DNA of 64,000 nucleotides from the NCBI GenBank assembly GCA_028280195.1, contig JANQMH010000083.1, positions 1 through 64,000 of the forward strand, given 5' to 3'. Both the position numbers and the translations under genes were made by a program. This document shows positions 38,601-47,325 of the stretch, in pieces. This DNA comes from Exilibacterium sp. (GTDB lineage Bacteria > Pseudomonadota > Gammaproteobacteria > Pseudomonadales > Cellvibrionaceae). The notes under the pieces are model-generated. The model had not been told where the DNA came from. It saw nothing but the letters and a program-made list of their open reading frames with translations, and made no database searches. Each line of letters begins with the position of its first letter. Positions within the stretch are counted from its first letter, which is position 1.

Positions 38601-39320
38601 CTACAGCTGCTCGATAGATTTTTGAATGTCAGCGCAGGCAGCAGCAGGATCGGCGGCTGCGGTGACCGGCCGGCCAACCACCAGGTAGCTGCTGCCGGCG
38701 GCCAGCGCCTGCGGCGGGGTCACAATACGCCGCTGATCATCGGCACGGCTGCCGGCGGGCCTGATGCCGGGCGTGACCAGGCAGAAGTCCGCGCCCAGTG
38801 CGCGGCGCAGCGCCGGTGCTTCCTGTGCCGAGCACACTACGCCGTCGAGCCCCGAGCCGTGGGCCAATTGTGCCAGGCGCAGAACCTGTTCAGCGGGCGC
38901 AAGATCGATACCGATCGCCTGCAGATCAGCGGCCTCCATACTGGTCAGCACGGTGACGCCGATCAGCAGCGGCACCGGGCCCGGGCGCGACAGCAGCGCC
39001 TCGCGGGCGGCGGCCATCATTTTTTCGCCACCGCTGGCATGCACGTTAAGCATCCATACGCCCAGTTCGGCGGCGGCCGCAACCGCTTTGGCCACCGTGG
39101 TGGGAATGTCGTGGAATTTCAGATCGAGAAAAATATCGAAGCCCCTGGCAGTCAGGGCCTCCACCACCGACGGGCCACAGGCAGTAAACAGTTCCTTGCC
39201 CACTTTGAGCCGGCAGCGACTCGGGTCCAGACTGTCGGCCAACTGCAAAGCGGCGGTCGCGTTATCGACATCCAGGGCGACGATAATCCGTGGGCCGCTG
39301 TGGGGCCCGGGTAAATTCAC
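38601..39320 (-). CDS. pyrF: Orotidine 5'-phosphate decarboxylase
   Basis: 239 residues when started at the GTG at 39320, which has GGAGAT 7 nt upstream and gives the usual N-terminus ([20 protein letters not shown]); the longer frame to 39419 adds a non-homologous stretch. Catalytic [11 protein letters not shown] and phosphate-binding LVVGRPVT are present. Last step of UMP synthesis. 31 nt upstream of cmk, so two pyrimidine-nucleotide genes are coupled. Confidence 0.94.
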   Translation of the reverse strand: MNLPGPHSGPRIIVALDVDNATAALQLADSLDPSRCRLKVGKELFTACGPSVVEALTARGFDIFLDLKFHDIPTTVAKAVAAAAELGVWMLNVHASGGEKMMAAAREALLSRPGPVPLLIGVTVLTSMEAADLQAIGIDLAPAEQVLRLAQLAHGSGLDGVVCSAQEAPALRRALGADFCLVTPGIRPAGSRADDQRRIVTPPQALAAGSSYLVVGRPVTAAADPAAACADIQKSIEQL

Positions 39321-39536
39321 GGCGAGATCTCCAGCCAAAAGCCGCAGTATACCACCGACATCGCCGATTAAGGCATAGCTCTGCAGGCGCGCAATAGATC
39401 CCTTGCGCTTGCCGGCCACCTCCTGTGCCGGCCTTCATCCCTGAAGTATCCCGCCAGTTCCCTTGGCGGGGCCCGCAAAGCTATGCCCTAATCGGCGGGA
39501 AGCCGCCCGACCACAGCACTCGGGCGGTGTGCCGGT

Positions 39537-39833
39537 TTACTCGAGCACGATCCTGCTGCGATTTCTATCCACCAGCTTTTGCCCTATACCCTTGACCTCC
39601 ACTAACTGATCGGCTGATGTAAAACCGCCATGACTCTCACGCCAGGCCACAATCGCCCTGGCCTTCGAGCGCCCCACCCCCTTGAGCACCAGGGACAGGG
39701 TCTCGACATCGGCAGCATTGATATTGACCTGAGTCGGCACGGTAGACAGGTTCGCGTCAGCGGCTGATACCGCCGTTGCGAAAGAGAGAAGCAATGCGAA
39801 CGCAAAGCAAAGAGAAGAAACAGCCTGTTTCAT
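39537..39833 (-). CDS. ComEA-like helix-hairpin-helix protein
   Basis: 98 residues: Sec signal peptide (about 1-24; SSLCFAFALLLSFATAVSA) and a C-terminal double helix-hairpin-helix (VNINAADVETLSLVLKGVGR, then GGFTSADQLVEVKGIGQKLV). Periplasmic DNA-binding protein of the short ComEA/YbaV type that ratchets incoming DNA during transformation or is a generic competence accessory. GGAGGT lies upstream of the start. Confidence 0.88.
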   Translation of the reverse strand: MKQAVSSLCFAFALLLSFATAVSAADANLSTVPTQVNINAADVETLSLVLKGVGRSKARAIVAWRESHGGFTSADQLVEVKGIGQKLVDRNRSRIVLE

Positions 39834-39942
39834 CGGTTAACCTCCTTGTTAATATCGAGCAACAAGCCTAACCCGGACACACAGTGGTGAACAGGGGCAA
39901 AAGGCTGAAATTCTTGTAGGAAATGGCTTACAAACCCAATCT

Positions 39943-40005
39943 CTAGTAACTAGTCTCTAGTTACTAGTGACTAGTGACTAGTGACTAGTGACTAGTGACT
40001 AGTGA
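39943..40005. repeat. Heptamer tandem repeat, CTAGTGA type (9 units)
   Basis: Nine consecutive 7-bp units beginning CTAGT: three variants (CTAGTAA, CTAGTCT, CTAGTTA) then six perfect CTAGTGA copies. It lies 17 nt downstream of the cysN stop, between cysN and the ComEA-like gene. Related arrays occur at 50110, 51488, 51555 and 58395. Confidence 0.9.
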
Positions 40006-40022
40006 CTGAATTATGACTGATT

Positions 40023-41453
40023 TTATTGCTTCAGCAATTTCGATATATCGACCGCTCCCCAATGTGGAAAGTGCTTTCTGATGAGCGCATTCAGCTCTAT
40101 TTCGAATTCAGTCACGGCGTCGGGGTCGAAGCTTCTGGCTTCGGTCTGCTGCAGGCTTTCGACTACCATGCCGGCGCCGACGGTGATATTGGTGAGCCGG
40201 TCGATCACGATGAAGGCCCCGGTGGCGCGATTGCGTTTGTAGGGGTCGACGGCGACGGTCTGGTTGAGGGTGACATTCACCAGGGCGATATCGTTGAGCT
40301 GCAGCAGATCGGCATCGTGCAATTCCTGGGTATTGACGTCGATGCGGTGCTCCACGCTCTCCACCTGGCCGCTCACCATCTTGCTGGCAAACTTGAACAG
40401 ATACTGGCGGCCAGGGGACATGGCCGCTTCCGCCATCCACACCAGATGCGCCCTGAGGTGGTTGGACTGGCTGACAGTCTCATCAGTGTGGATAATCAGA
40501 TCGCCGCGACTGATATCGATCTCATCCTCCAGTGTCAGGGTCACCGCCTGGCCGGCAAAGGCCTCCGGCAGCGTGCCCTCGTAGGTGACGATAGAGGCCA
40601 CCTTGCTGGTTTTCTGCGACGGCAGCGCCTTGATCTCGTCGCCGACTTTGACCACACCCGAGGCCACCGTGCCGCAAAATCCGCGAAAGTCCAGATTGGG
40701 CCGGTTGACATACTGCACCGGGAAGCGCAAATCGCTCAGGTTTCTGTCACCCTTGATCTGCACGGACTCCAGGATATCCATCAGCGGCCGGCCGTCATAC
40801 CAGGGGGTGCTGTCGCTGTTGTTGACCACATTGTCGCCATTCAGGGCCGACATGGGGACAAAGTGGATATCCTCCATACCCAGGTTTTCGGCAAAGTGCA
40901 GGTAATCCTCCCTGATCTTGTCAAAGATCACCCGGCTGAAGTCCACCAGATCCATCTTATTGATGGCGACCACAATATGCTTGATGCCCAGCAGCGAGGC
41001 GATATAGCTGTGGCGGCGGGTCTGGGTCATCACGCCGTGGCGCGCATCGATCAGGATAATCGCCAGATCGCAGGTGGAGGCGCCGGTGGCCATATTGCGG
41101 GTGTACTGCTCGTGCCCGGGGGTATCGGCGATAATGAACTTGCGCCTGGCGGTGGAAAAGTAGCGGTAGGCAACATCGATGGTAATGCCCTGCTCGCGCT
41201 CCGCCTGCAGGCCGTCCACCAGCAGTGCCAGATCAATTTTTTCACCGGTGGTACCGTGCTTGGAAGTGTCCGACTTTACCGCCTCCAGCTGATCCTCGTA
41301 GATCATCTTCGAATCGTGCAACAGCCGCCCGATCAGGGTGCTCTTGCCGTCATCGACGCTGCCGCAGGTCAAAAACCGCAACAGCTCTTTTCTTTCGTGC
41401 TGGGCGAGGTATGCGTTGATGTCTTCGGCGATTAGGTCGGATTGGTGGGACAT
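40023..41453 (-). CDS. cysN: Sulfate adenylyltransferase subunit 1 (GTPase)
   Basis: 476 residues: GTPase domain with G1 ([20 protein letters not shown]), G3 ([17 protein letters not shown]), G4 (NKMDL), then two beta-barrel domains. There is no C-terminal APS kinase, so it is the unfused CysN; cysC is a separate gene 4 kb away. With CysD it makes APS from sulfate and ATP, driven by GTP hydrolysis. Normally adjacent to cysD; here the pair is split by a 0.5 kb insert with a four-helix-bundle gene and repeats. Confidence 0.96.
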   Translation of the reverse strand: MSHQSDLIAEDINAYLAQHERKELLRFLTCGSVDDGKSTLIGRLLHDSKMIYEDQLEAVKSDTSKHGTTGEKIDLALLVDGLQAEREQGITIDVAYRYFSTARRKFIIADTPGHEQYTRNMATGASTCDLAIILIDARHGVMTQTRRHSYIASLLGIKHIVVAINKMDLVDFSRVIFDKIREDYLHFAENLGMEDIHFVPMSALNGDNVVNNSDSTPWYDGRPLMDILESVQIKGDRNLSDLRFPVQYVNRPNLDFRGFCGTVASGVVKVGDEIKALPSQKTSKVASIVTYEGTLPEAFAGQAVTLTLEDEIDISRGDLIIHTDETVSQSNHLRAHLVWMAEAAMSPGRQYLFKFASKMVSGQVESVEHRIDVNTQELHDADLLQLNDIALVNVTLNQTVAVDPYKRNRATGAFIVIDRLTNITVGAGMVVESLQQTEARSFDPDAVTEFEIELNALIRKHFPHWGAVDISKLLKQ

Positions 41454-41470
41454 TTTGGCTCCGTTTTTTT

Positions 41471-41500
41471 AGGGAAAAGGAAAAAGGGAAAAGGGAAAAG
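41471..41500. repeat. 30-bp GGGAAAA-type repeat, left copy
   Basis: A purine-rich block built from AGGGAAA-like heptamers. Its 30 bases are identical to 45921-45950. It lies 18 nt before the cysN start and is inverted relative to the pyrimidine-rich block at 41905-41948, so the two bracket the four-helix-bundle gene. Confidence 0.85.
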
Positions 41501-41514
41501 TAAAACCTTTGGCC

Positions 41515-41883
41515 CTAGTCGGGATTTGCCCTGTGTTTAAGTTTTTTGGCTATGTGTTTGTTTAGTCCCATTATCATTCGGGAAATCTGTTTGGTCTCAT
41601 TAATCATGGCAAGGCCTCTGGCTTGGGGTATATAGCCAATGTCAATGGCTATATACAACTGGGTTCGCAATTCGGCACTGGAACCCTTTGCATAAGACAA
41701 AAACCTTACCTGCTCTCTATAACTCTCACGCTCCATACCCTCGGCTATATTGCTCGGCACCGAAACCGCCGCACGACAAACCTGATCCTTAAAACCAAAG
41801 TCCCTAAGCCCCCGCAACTCTTTATACAGAGAGCAAGCCAACCGCGCCGACCGTCTCCAAACCTCTAACTCCTCAAACTCCAT
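41515..41883 (-). CDS. Four-helix-bundle protein of the S23/IVP (23S rRNA intervening sequence) family
   Basis: 122 residues from the ATG at 41883 with GGGAGG upstream; the frame extends to 41901. Family hallmarks: FEELEVWRRSARLACSLYKE, FGFKDQVCRAAVSVPSNIAE, SYAKGSSAELRTQL and the late EISRMI-like helix. Paralogues occur inside 23S rRNA intervening sequences, as Avd of diversity-generating retroelements, or free-standing; biochemical role unclear, nucleic-acid binding suspected. Here it is an orphan between cysD and cysN, bracketed by inverted heptamer repeats, as if the gene moved in with them. No reverse transcriptase is nearby. Confidence 0.85.
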   Translation of the reverse strand: MEFEELEVWRRSARLACSLYKELRGLRDFGFKDQVCRAAVSVPSNIAEGMERESYREQVRFLSYAKGSSAELRTQLYIAIDIGYIPQARGLAMINETKQISRMIMGLNKHIAKKLKHRANPD

Positions 41884-41904
41884 ACAACCTCCCTGCCGCA
41901 CTTA

Positions 41905-41948
41905 CTTTTCCCTTTTCCCTTTTCCCTTTTCCCTTTTCCCTTTTCCCT
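41905..41948. repeat. Heptamer tandem repeat, CTTTTCC type (about 6.3 units)
   Basis: Six perfect CTTTTCC units in a row plus two bases, ending inside the cysD stop codon (TAG is read from CTA at 41947-41949). Inverted partner of 41471-41500. The other pyrimidine block (45977) also begins TTACTTTTCCC. Confidence 0.9.
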
Positions 41949-42945
41949 AAAAATACCCTTCCTGCTTCTTCTTCTCCATCGAACCCGCACTATCGTGATC
42001 GATAACCCTCCCCTGCCGCTCGGATGTCGTCGTCAACAGCATCTCCTGGATGATATCCGGCAGAGTTTGCGCGGTCGACTCAACACCACCGGTCAGCGGG
42101 TAGCAGCCAAGGGTGCGAAAGCGTACCATCCTTTGCTGAATTTCTTCGTCCGGCTCGAGCGGCATGCGGTCGTCATCGACCATGATCAATACGCCGTCGC
42201 GCTCCACCACCGGCCGCTTGGCGGCGAAGTACAAATCGGGAATGGGTATCTCCTCCAGGTGGATATACTGCCAGACATCCAGTTCGGTCCAGTTCGACAG
42301 CGGAAACACGCGAATGCTTTCGCCCTTGTCGACTCTGCCGTTGTATATATTCCACAGTTCCGGGCGCTGGCTTTTCGGATCCCAGCGGTGGTTTTTGTCG
42401 CGAAAGGAATAGACCCGCTCTTTGGCCCGCGACTTTTCCTCATCGCGCCGGGCCCCGCCAAAAGCGGCATCGAAGCGATATTTATCCAGCGCCTGTTTCA
42501 AGGCCTGGGTTTTCATGATATCGGTGTGCCTGGCACTGCCGTATGTAAAGGGGTTTACCCCCATCTTCACCCCTTCCTGGTTGGTGTGCACCAGCAGCTC
42601 CCACCCCAGCTGCTTGACGCGGTTGTCACGAAACTTGATCATCTCGCGGAATTTCCAGGTGGTGTCGACATGCAACATGGGAAAGGGCGGCTTGCCGGGA
42701 TAAAAAGCCTTCAGCGCCAGGTGTGACATTACCGCTGAGTCCTTGCCGACTGAATAGAGCATCACCGGATTGTCAAATTCGGCGGCAACCTCACGGATGA
42801 TATGGATACTTTCCGCCTCCAGCTGTTTTAAGTGGGTGAGGTTATACGCATTTTCAGTCCGAGGACCGGGCGGGTTGCTGGATGGGTTGCTAGACGGTTT
42901 GCTGGACGGGTTGCTAGACATAGTCTCTGGCTGCCGTGTAATCAT
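41947..42945 (-). CDS. cysD: Sulfate adenylyltransferase subunit 2
   Basis: 332 residues, about 30 longer than usual. Core: [22 protein letters not shown]-loop [28 protein letters not shown] and [13 protein letters not shown] pyrophosphatase that adenylates sulfate with CysN. The extra N-terminus is Ser/Asn/Pro-rich ([19 protein letters not shown]), encoded by four 12-bp tandem units (42871-42918). An internal start at 42921 would still include it. The stop codon lies within a TTTTCCC repeat. Split from cysN by the S23-type gene. Confidence 0.95.
   Translation of the reverse strand: MITRQPETMSSNPSSKPSSNPSSNPPGPRTENAYNLTHLKQLEAESIHIIREVAAEFDNPVMLYSVGKDSAVMSHLALKAFYPGKPPFPMLHVDTTWKFREMIKFRDNRVKQLGWELLVHTNQEGVKMGVNPFTYGSARHTDIMKTQALKQALDKYRFDAAFGGARRDEEKSRAKERVYSFRDKNHRWDPKSQRPELWNIYNGRVDKGESIRVFPLSNWTELDVWQYIHLEEIPIPDLYFAAKRPVVERDGVLIMVDDDRMPLEPDEEIQQRMVRFRTLGCYPLTGGVESTAQTLPDIIQEMLLTTTSERQGRVIDHDSAGSMEKKKQEGYF
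42871..42918. repeat. 12-bp tandem repeat inside cysD (4 units)
   Basis: Four consecutive 12-bp units of the form YGGKTTGCTRGA on the plus strand, encoding an N-terminal SSNP-like repeat that lies before the conserved CysD core. In frame, so copy-number change would not break the gene. Confidence 0.85.
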
Positions 42946-43021
42946 GTAAATGGATGACGAAGTGAGCTGACCGGCACGCCGCGCCGGTGAAGCAGGATTA
43001 TATGTGAAACTGGGAAAAAAA

Positions 43022-45253
43022 TTATGTATCGTATATTTCTAAGCTTATGCCGACCCGCTGTGCCGTATCGGCAAAACCGGGGAAGGAGGTCGCCACATTG
43101 GCGCAGTTGAGAATGCGGATTTCACCGGCGGCGCGCAGGCCGGCCACGGCGAAAGCCATGGCAATGCGGTGATCGCCAAGACTGTCGACGCAGCCCGAGC
43201 CGAGGCTGCCTCCCTGTATCACAATACCGTCCGCTGTCGGTTCAGTACGGATGCCCAGCGTCTGCAGACCATCGGCCATGGCCTGAATACGATCGCTCTC
43301 CTTGACCCTCAGTTCTTCCGCACCGGTCAATACGGTTTCGCCCTCGGCACAGGCCGCCGCCACAAACAGTACCGGAAACTCATCGATAGCCAGCGGCACC
43401 TGGTCCTGGGGAATACGAATTCCCCGCAGCGGACGGTGGCGCACGCGAATGTCAGCCACCGGCTCGCCGCCGACGCTGCGCTCGTTGGCGAGGCTCAGAT
43501 CCGCACCCATCGCACGCAGGATATTGATCACCCCGATACGGGTGGGGTTGATACCGACGTGGGTCAGGGTGAGATCAGAACCCGGCGCGATCGCCGCAGC
43601 CACCATAAAAAAAGCCGCCGATGAGATATCCGCCGGCACATCGATATCGATGGCGGTCAATTTGCCGCCACCGCGCAGTGCGGCGACGCTGCCCTCGCGG
43701 GTCACCTCATAACCGAAACCCGACAGCATGCGCTCGGTGTGGTCGCGGGTGGGCGCCGGCTCGGTAACCCGAGTCATGCCTTCGGCATAGAGACCGGCCA
43801 GCAGCAGGCAGGACTTAACCTGGGCACTGGCCATGGGCATGGTGTAGTCGATGCCCCTGAGTTTGCGGCCGCCGGAAATTTTTAGCGGCGGCACCCCGCC
43901 GGCGCCGGTGTCTATCTGCGCCGCCATTTGCCTGAGCGGGTCAGCTACCCGATTCATCGGACGCTGCGACAGCGACTCATCACCGCTCAGTTCAACATCG
44001 AAGTCCTGCCCCGCCAGCAGCCCGGCCAGCAGCCGCATGGCGGTACCGGAGTTGCCCAGGTAAAGCGGCCCGGGCGGGCGGCGCAGGCCGTGCAGACCGA
44101 CACCGTGAACTTTGACGCGGGCCCTGTCAGGGCCTTCGATCACCACCCCCATGTCCCGAAACACCTGCAGCGTCGCCAGTGCGTCCTCGCCCTCGAGAAA
44201 GCCGTCTATTTGCGTAATACCCTCCGCCACCGAGCCCAGCATAACGGCGCGATGGGAAATGGATTTGTCACCCGGCACGCGGATGCTGCCGCAGACACTG
44301 CCTCCGGCCTGAATGCGAAATGCGATCGATTGTTTGTGCATGGAATTACTGTAAGCCTGTTTTGCCAACATCCTGGTAAAGTGGTCGCGCGCCGCCTTGG
44401 CCCGCGTAAATACGCCCATCAACGCTTCACTGTCATCAGTTTCAATAGCGCTTCGCAAGCCCGCCAGATTGTCGCTGAACAGATCCAGCGCCTTGAGAAT
44501 ACTGTCGCGGTTGGCCCGCATAATGTCGTGCCACATCAGCGGATCGCTGGAGGCGATGCGGGTGAAGTCGCGAAAGCCGCCGGCGGCGTAGCGAAAAATA
44601 TTTTCATTCTCCGCATCGTTTGCCAGGGTATCGACCAGCGAGTAGGCGATAAGATGGGGCAGATGACTGGTGGCCGCCAGCACTTCATCGTGCTCGGCCA
44701 CGCTGAGTTCCAGCACTTCCGCGCCGACCCGCTCCCAGACCGCCCGCACCCGCTGCAGATGCCCGCCGTCGAGTTCCGGCGTCGGCGTCAGGATAACCCG
44801 GTGGTTTTCATACAGCGTGGGATTGGTGGCGGTAATACCGCTTTTTTCCGAGCCGGCGATGGGGTGGCCCAGCACCAGTTGCGGCGGCATGTGGCCGAAG
44901 ACCTTGACCGCCGCGGCCTGAATATTGCCCTTGACGCTGGCGCCATCGGTGATGGTAACGCGCTGCGACACACGGTCCCTTATCTGTGCAAACACGCCTT
45001 CCACCGCCAGTGTCGGCACGGCGATAAAAACCAGATCGCCGCCATCGAGTTCGGCCGCTATCTCGTCGAGTGAAGTGAAGGCGCGGTCGACAACCCCCAT
45101 CGCCAGCGCCTGGCGGCAGGTTTCCCGGCGCCGGGCGATACCCACCACCTCGCGGCAAGCGCGCGCGTTTTTCAGCGCTGCCGCCAGGCTGCCGCCAATC
45201 AGGCCGAGGCCGATCACCACCAGTTTGTCAACTACAAATTCGTCGCTCGACAA
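43022..45253 (-). CDS. tyrA-aroA: Fused prephenate dehydrogenase / EPSP synthase
   Basis: 743 residues carrying two enzymes. N-terminal TyrA (about 1-300): NAD-binding [19 protein letters not shown] and the [12 protein letters not shown] box. C-terminal AroA (about 310-743): [36 protein letters not shown], and the [15 protein letters not shown] phosphoenolpyruvate site. Makes 4-hydroxyphenylpyruvate and EPSP. This fusion is known in Pseudomonas and relatives and supports the taxonomic placement. hisC, usually between pheA and tyrA in relatives, is absent here; cysC lies between them instead. Confidence 0.96.
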   Translation of the reverse strand: MSSDEFVVDKLVVIGLGLIGGSLAAALKNARACREVVGIARRRETCRQALAMGVVDRAFTSLDEIAAELDGGDLVFIAVPTLAVEGVFAQIRDRVSQRVTITDGASVKGNIQAAAVKVFGHMPPQLVLGHPIAGSEKSGITATNPTLYENHRVILTPTPELDGGHLQRVRAVWERVGAEVLELSVAEHDEVLAATSHLPHLIAYSLVDTLANDAENENIFRYAAGGFRDFTRIASSDPLMWHDIMRANRDSILKALDLFSDNLAGLRSAIETDDSEALMGVFTRAKAARDHFTRMLAKQAYSNSMHKQSIAFRIQAGGSVCGSIRVPGDKSISHRAVMLGSVAEGITQIDGFLEGEDALATLQVFRDMGVVIEGPDRARVKVHGVGLHGLRRPPGPLYLGNSGTAMRLLAGLLAGQDFDVELSGDESLSQRPMNRVADPLRQMAAQIDTGAGGVPPLKISGGRKLRGIDYTMPMASAQVKSCLLLAGLYAEGMTRVTEPAPTRDHTERMLSGFGYEVTREGSVAALRGGGKLTAIDIDVPADISSAAFFMVAAAIAPGSDLTLTHVGINPTRIGVINILRAMGADLSLANERSVGGEPVADIRVRHRPLRGIRIPQDQVPLAIDEFPVLFVAAACAEGETVLTGAEELRVKESDRIQAMADGLQTLGIRTEPTADGIVIQGGSLGSGCVDSLGDHRIAMAFAVAGLRAAGEIRILNCANVATSFPGFADTAQRVGISLEIYDT

Positions 45254-45310
45254 GGTTACACTCCGTCAGCAAAGTCGCACCGGCACACTCGATTGAAATT
45301 GGCGAGCCCT

Positions 45311-45901
45311 TCAGATAATGCCCTGATCCTTCAAGTAGGCCATCATCTTCTCGACAGCCTGCTCCACACTGAACTCTGCGGTGTTGACGACCACCTGGGC
45401 ATCCTCCGGTGGTTCGTAGGGGGAATCGATACCGGTGAAGTGTTTTATCTGTCCGCGGCGGGCTTTTTTATACAGCCCTTTCGGGTCGCGCGCCTCGCAC
45501 ACACCCAGCGGCGTATCGACAAACACCTCGATAAATTCACCCGGCTCGAACAGCGAGCGGACAATATTGCGGTCGCTCCTGAAAGGCGAGATAAACGCAC
45601 ACAATACAATCAGCCCGGCATCGACAAACAGCTTGGCGGCTTCGCCGATACGGCGGATATTTTCCACCCGGTCCTTGTCGGAAAACCCCAGATCCTTGTT
45701 GAGACCGTGGCGTACATTGTCGCCGTCAAGCAGATAGGAATGGTGGTTGCGTTTATAGAGTTCGTGCTCGAGGGCATTGGCGAGGGTCGACTTACCCGCT
45801 CCGCTCAACCCGGTAAACCACAGCAGACAAGGCTGCTGGCTTTTTTGCACCGAGCGCATATCGCGGGTGATTTTGTGGTCGTGCCAGGTCAGGTTGCTCA
45901 T
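45311..45901 (-). CDS. cysC: Adenylylsulfate kinase
   Basis: 196 residues, stand-alone. P-loop [54 protein letters not shown] and [20 protein letters not shown]. Phosphorylates APS to PAPS. Lies between pheA and tyrA-aroA, away from cysDN. The downstream side adjoins tyrA-aroA (57 nt) and the upstream side holds the 30-bp inverted repeat. Confidence 0.95.
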   Translation of the reverse strand: MSNLTWHDHKITRDMRSVQKSQQPCLLWFTGLSGAGKSTLANALEHELYKRNHHSYLLDGDNVRHGLNKDLGFSDKDRVENIRRIGEAAKLFVDAGLIVLCAFISPFRSDRNIVRSLFEPGEFIEVFVDTPLGVCEARDPKGLYKKARRGQIKHFTGIDSPYEPPEDAQVVVNTAEFSVEQAVEKMMAYLKDQGII

Positions 45902-45920
45902 CGGGGGGCCTTGAAAGATA

Positions 45921-46006
45921 AGGGAAAAGGAAAAAGGGAAAAGGGAAAAGAAAAAGCACCGGGTAAACGGGTGTTACTTTTCCCTTTTCCCTTTTTCCTT
46001 TTCCCT
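45921..46006. repeat. 30-bp perfect inverted repeat of GGGAAAA/TTTTCCC blocks
   Basis: Left arm 45921-45950 (purine) and right arm 45977-46006 (pyrimidine) are exact reverse complements with a 26-nt centre that itself contains CACC/GGTG. Left arm is identical to 41471-41500. It fills the spacer between pheA and cysC. The RNA would form a very stable hairpin, but no U-run follows. Confidence 0.9.
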
Positions 46007-46016
46007 AAATCCATCA

Positions 46017-47132
46017 TCACAACACCGCCTTCGGGTAAGAACCCAGAATTTTCAAATCCGACGCCCCCCTGCCAATCTCCTCCAACACCAGTCGCACATG
46101 CTCATCGTCGATATGGCCGCTGAAGTCGATGAAGAACACATAGTTCCAGGTGCCGCTCTGGGAGGGGCGGGTCTCGACCCGGGTCAGGTCGACACGGTGT
46201 TCGTGGAAGGGCTTGAGCAGGTCGTGCAGGGCACCGGGCTGGTTTTTCATCGCCACGACGATGGAGGATTTGTCGTTGCCGCTGGCCGGCACCTCCTGGG
46301 TACCGATAATCAGAAACCGGGTGGAGTTGTCGGGCCGGTCCTCGATCTTCTCCGCCAGCACTTGCAGGCCGTAGAGTTCTGCAGCCATCTCACCGGCGAT
46401 GGCCGCGGCATTCCACTCGCCCTTGATGCGCCTGGCCGCCTCGGCGTTGCTGTTGACCGCCACGCGGTCGGCATGGGGATAGTGGCCGTCCAGCCACTTG
46501 CGGCACTGGGCCAGCGACTGGGCATGGGAGTATATACGGGTGATATTGTCGGTCTTGGTGATTTCCGACACCAGCAGCTGCTGGTGGATGCGCAGCTCCA
46601 CTTCGCCGCAGATTTTCAGGTTGCAGCCCATAAAATTATCCAGCGTATGGTTGACTACCCCCTCGGTGGAGTTTTCCACCGGCACCACACCGTAGTTGAC
46701 CGCGCCGGCTTCGACTTCGCGAAACACTTCGTCGATGGCCGACATCGGCACGCTGATGGCGGCGTGGCCGAAGTGCTTGAGCGCCGCCTGCTGGGTAAAC
46801 GTGCCCTCCGGACCGAGAAAGGCCACCTTGACCGGCTGCTCCAGCGCCAGGCAGGCCGACATCACCTCGCGGAACAGGCGCGCCATTTCCTCATCCCCCA
46901 GCGGTCCGCGATTGTGGGCCATGACATTGCGCAACACCTGGGCCTCGCGTTCCGGGCGGTAGTAGAGCGCGCCGGCGTCGCCGCCGGCCTTTTTCACCTC
47001 CGCCACCTGCTGGGCGCAGGCAGCCCGCTCGCTGATTAGCTCACCGATTTTGATATCGATGGCATCGATGCGCCGGCGCAGCTGCGACAGCTTCGCCACG
47101 GTATCGTCACTGGAAATCTGATCTGCGGGCAT
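46017..47132 (-). CDS. pheA: Bifunctional chorismate mutase / prephenate dehydratase
   Basis: 371 residues: AroQ chorismate mutase (about 10-95; LRRRIDAIDIKIGELISERA), prephenate dehydratase (about 100-275; VAFLGPEGTFTQQAALKHFG, VVPVENSTEGVVNHTLD), and a C-terminal ACT domain binding Phe (SSIVVAMKNQPGALHDLL, RVETRPSQSGTWNYVFFIDF). Commits chorismate to phenylalanine and is feedback-inhibited through ACT. Follows gyrA on the same strand; serC, present in relatives between them, is missing. Confidence 0.96.
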   Translation of the reverse strand: MPADQISSDDTVAKLSQLRRRIDAIDIKIGELISERAACAQQVAEVKKAGGDAGALYYRPEREAQVLRNVMAHNRGPLGDEEMARLFREVMSACLALEQPVKVAFLGPEGTFTQQAALKHFGHAAISVPMSAIDEVFREVEAGAVNYGVVPVENSTEGVVNHTLDNFMGCNLKICGEVELRIHQQLLVSEITKTDNITRIYSHAQSLAQCRKWLDGHYPHADRVAVNSNAEAARRIKGEWNAAAIAGEMAAELYGLQVLAEKIEDRPDNSTRFLIIGTQEVPASGNDKSSIVVAMKNQPGALHDLLKPFHEHRVDLTRVETRPSQSGTWNYVFFIDFSGHIDDEHVRLVLEEIGRGASDLKILGSYPKAVL

Positions 47133-47325
47133 GCCGTTTTTACCGTCGCCTGAACACCGCGTTATGATGACACAATTCTAGCCGCCGGCGCATCAATAAA
47201 CACCCATTGATAAAAAATCTTAACGAGCACAGGCCGGATCACCGCACCGGCAGCAATCACTCCACACTCGTCACTGCCGCCGGTACCGCAATGGCGCCGG
47301 GGAAATGCCGCAGCCGGAATGGCGG

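Noticed and set aside
39943..40005. CRISPR array
   Set aside because: The units are contiguous 7-mers with no unique spacers, and no cas genes are in the window.
40026..41435. 469-codon open frame antisense to cysN
   Set aside because: Lies exactly over a well-supported conserved gene; composition is that of a GC-rich shadow frame and no family is visible.
41515..41883. Diversity-generating retroelement accessory (Avd)
   Set aside because: The four-helix-bundle protein resembles that family, but no reverse transcriptase, template repeat or variable repeat is present.
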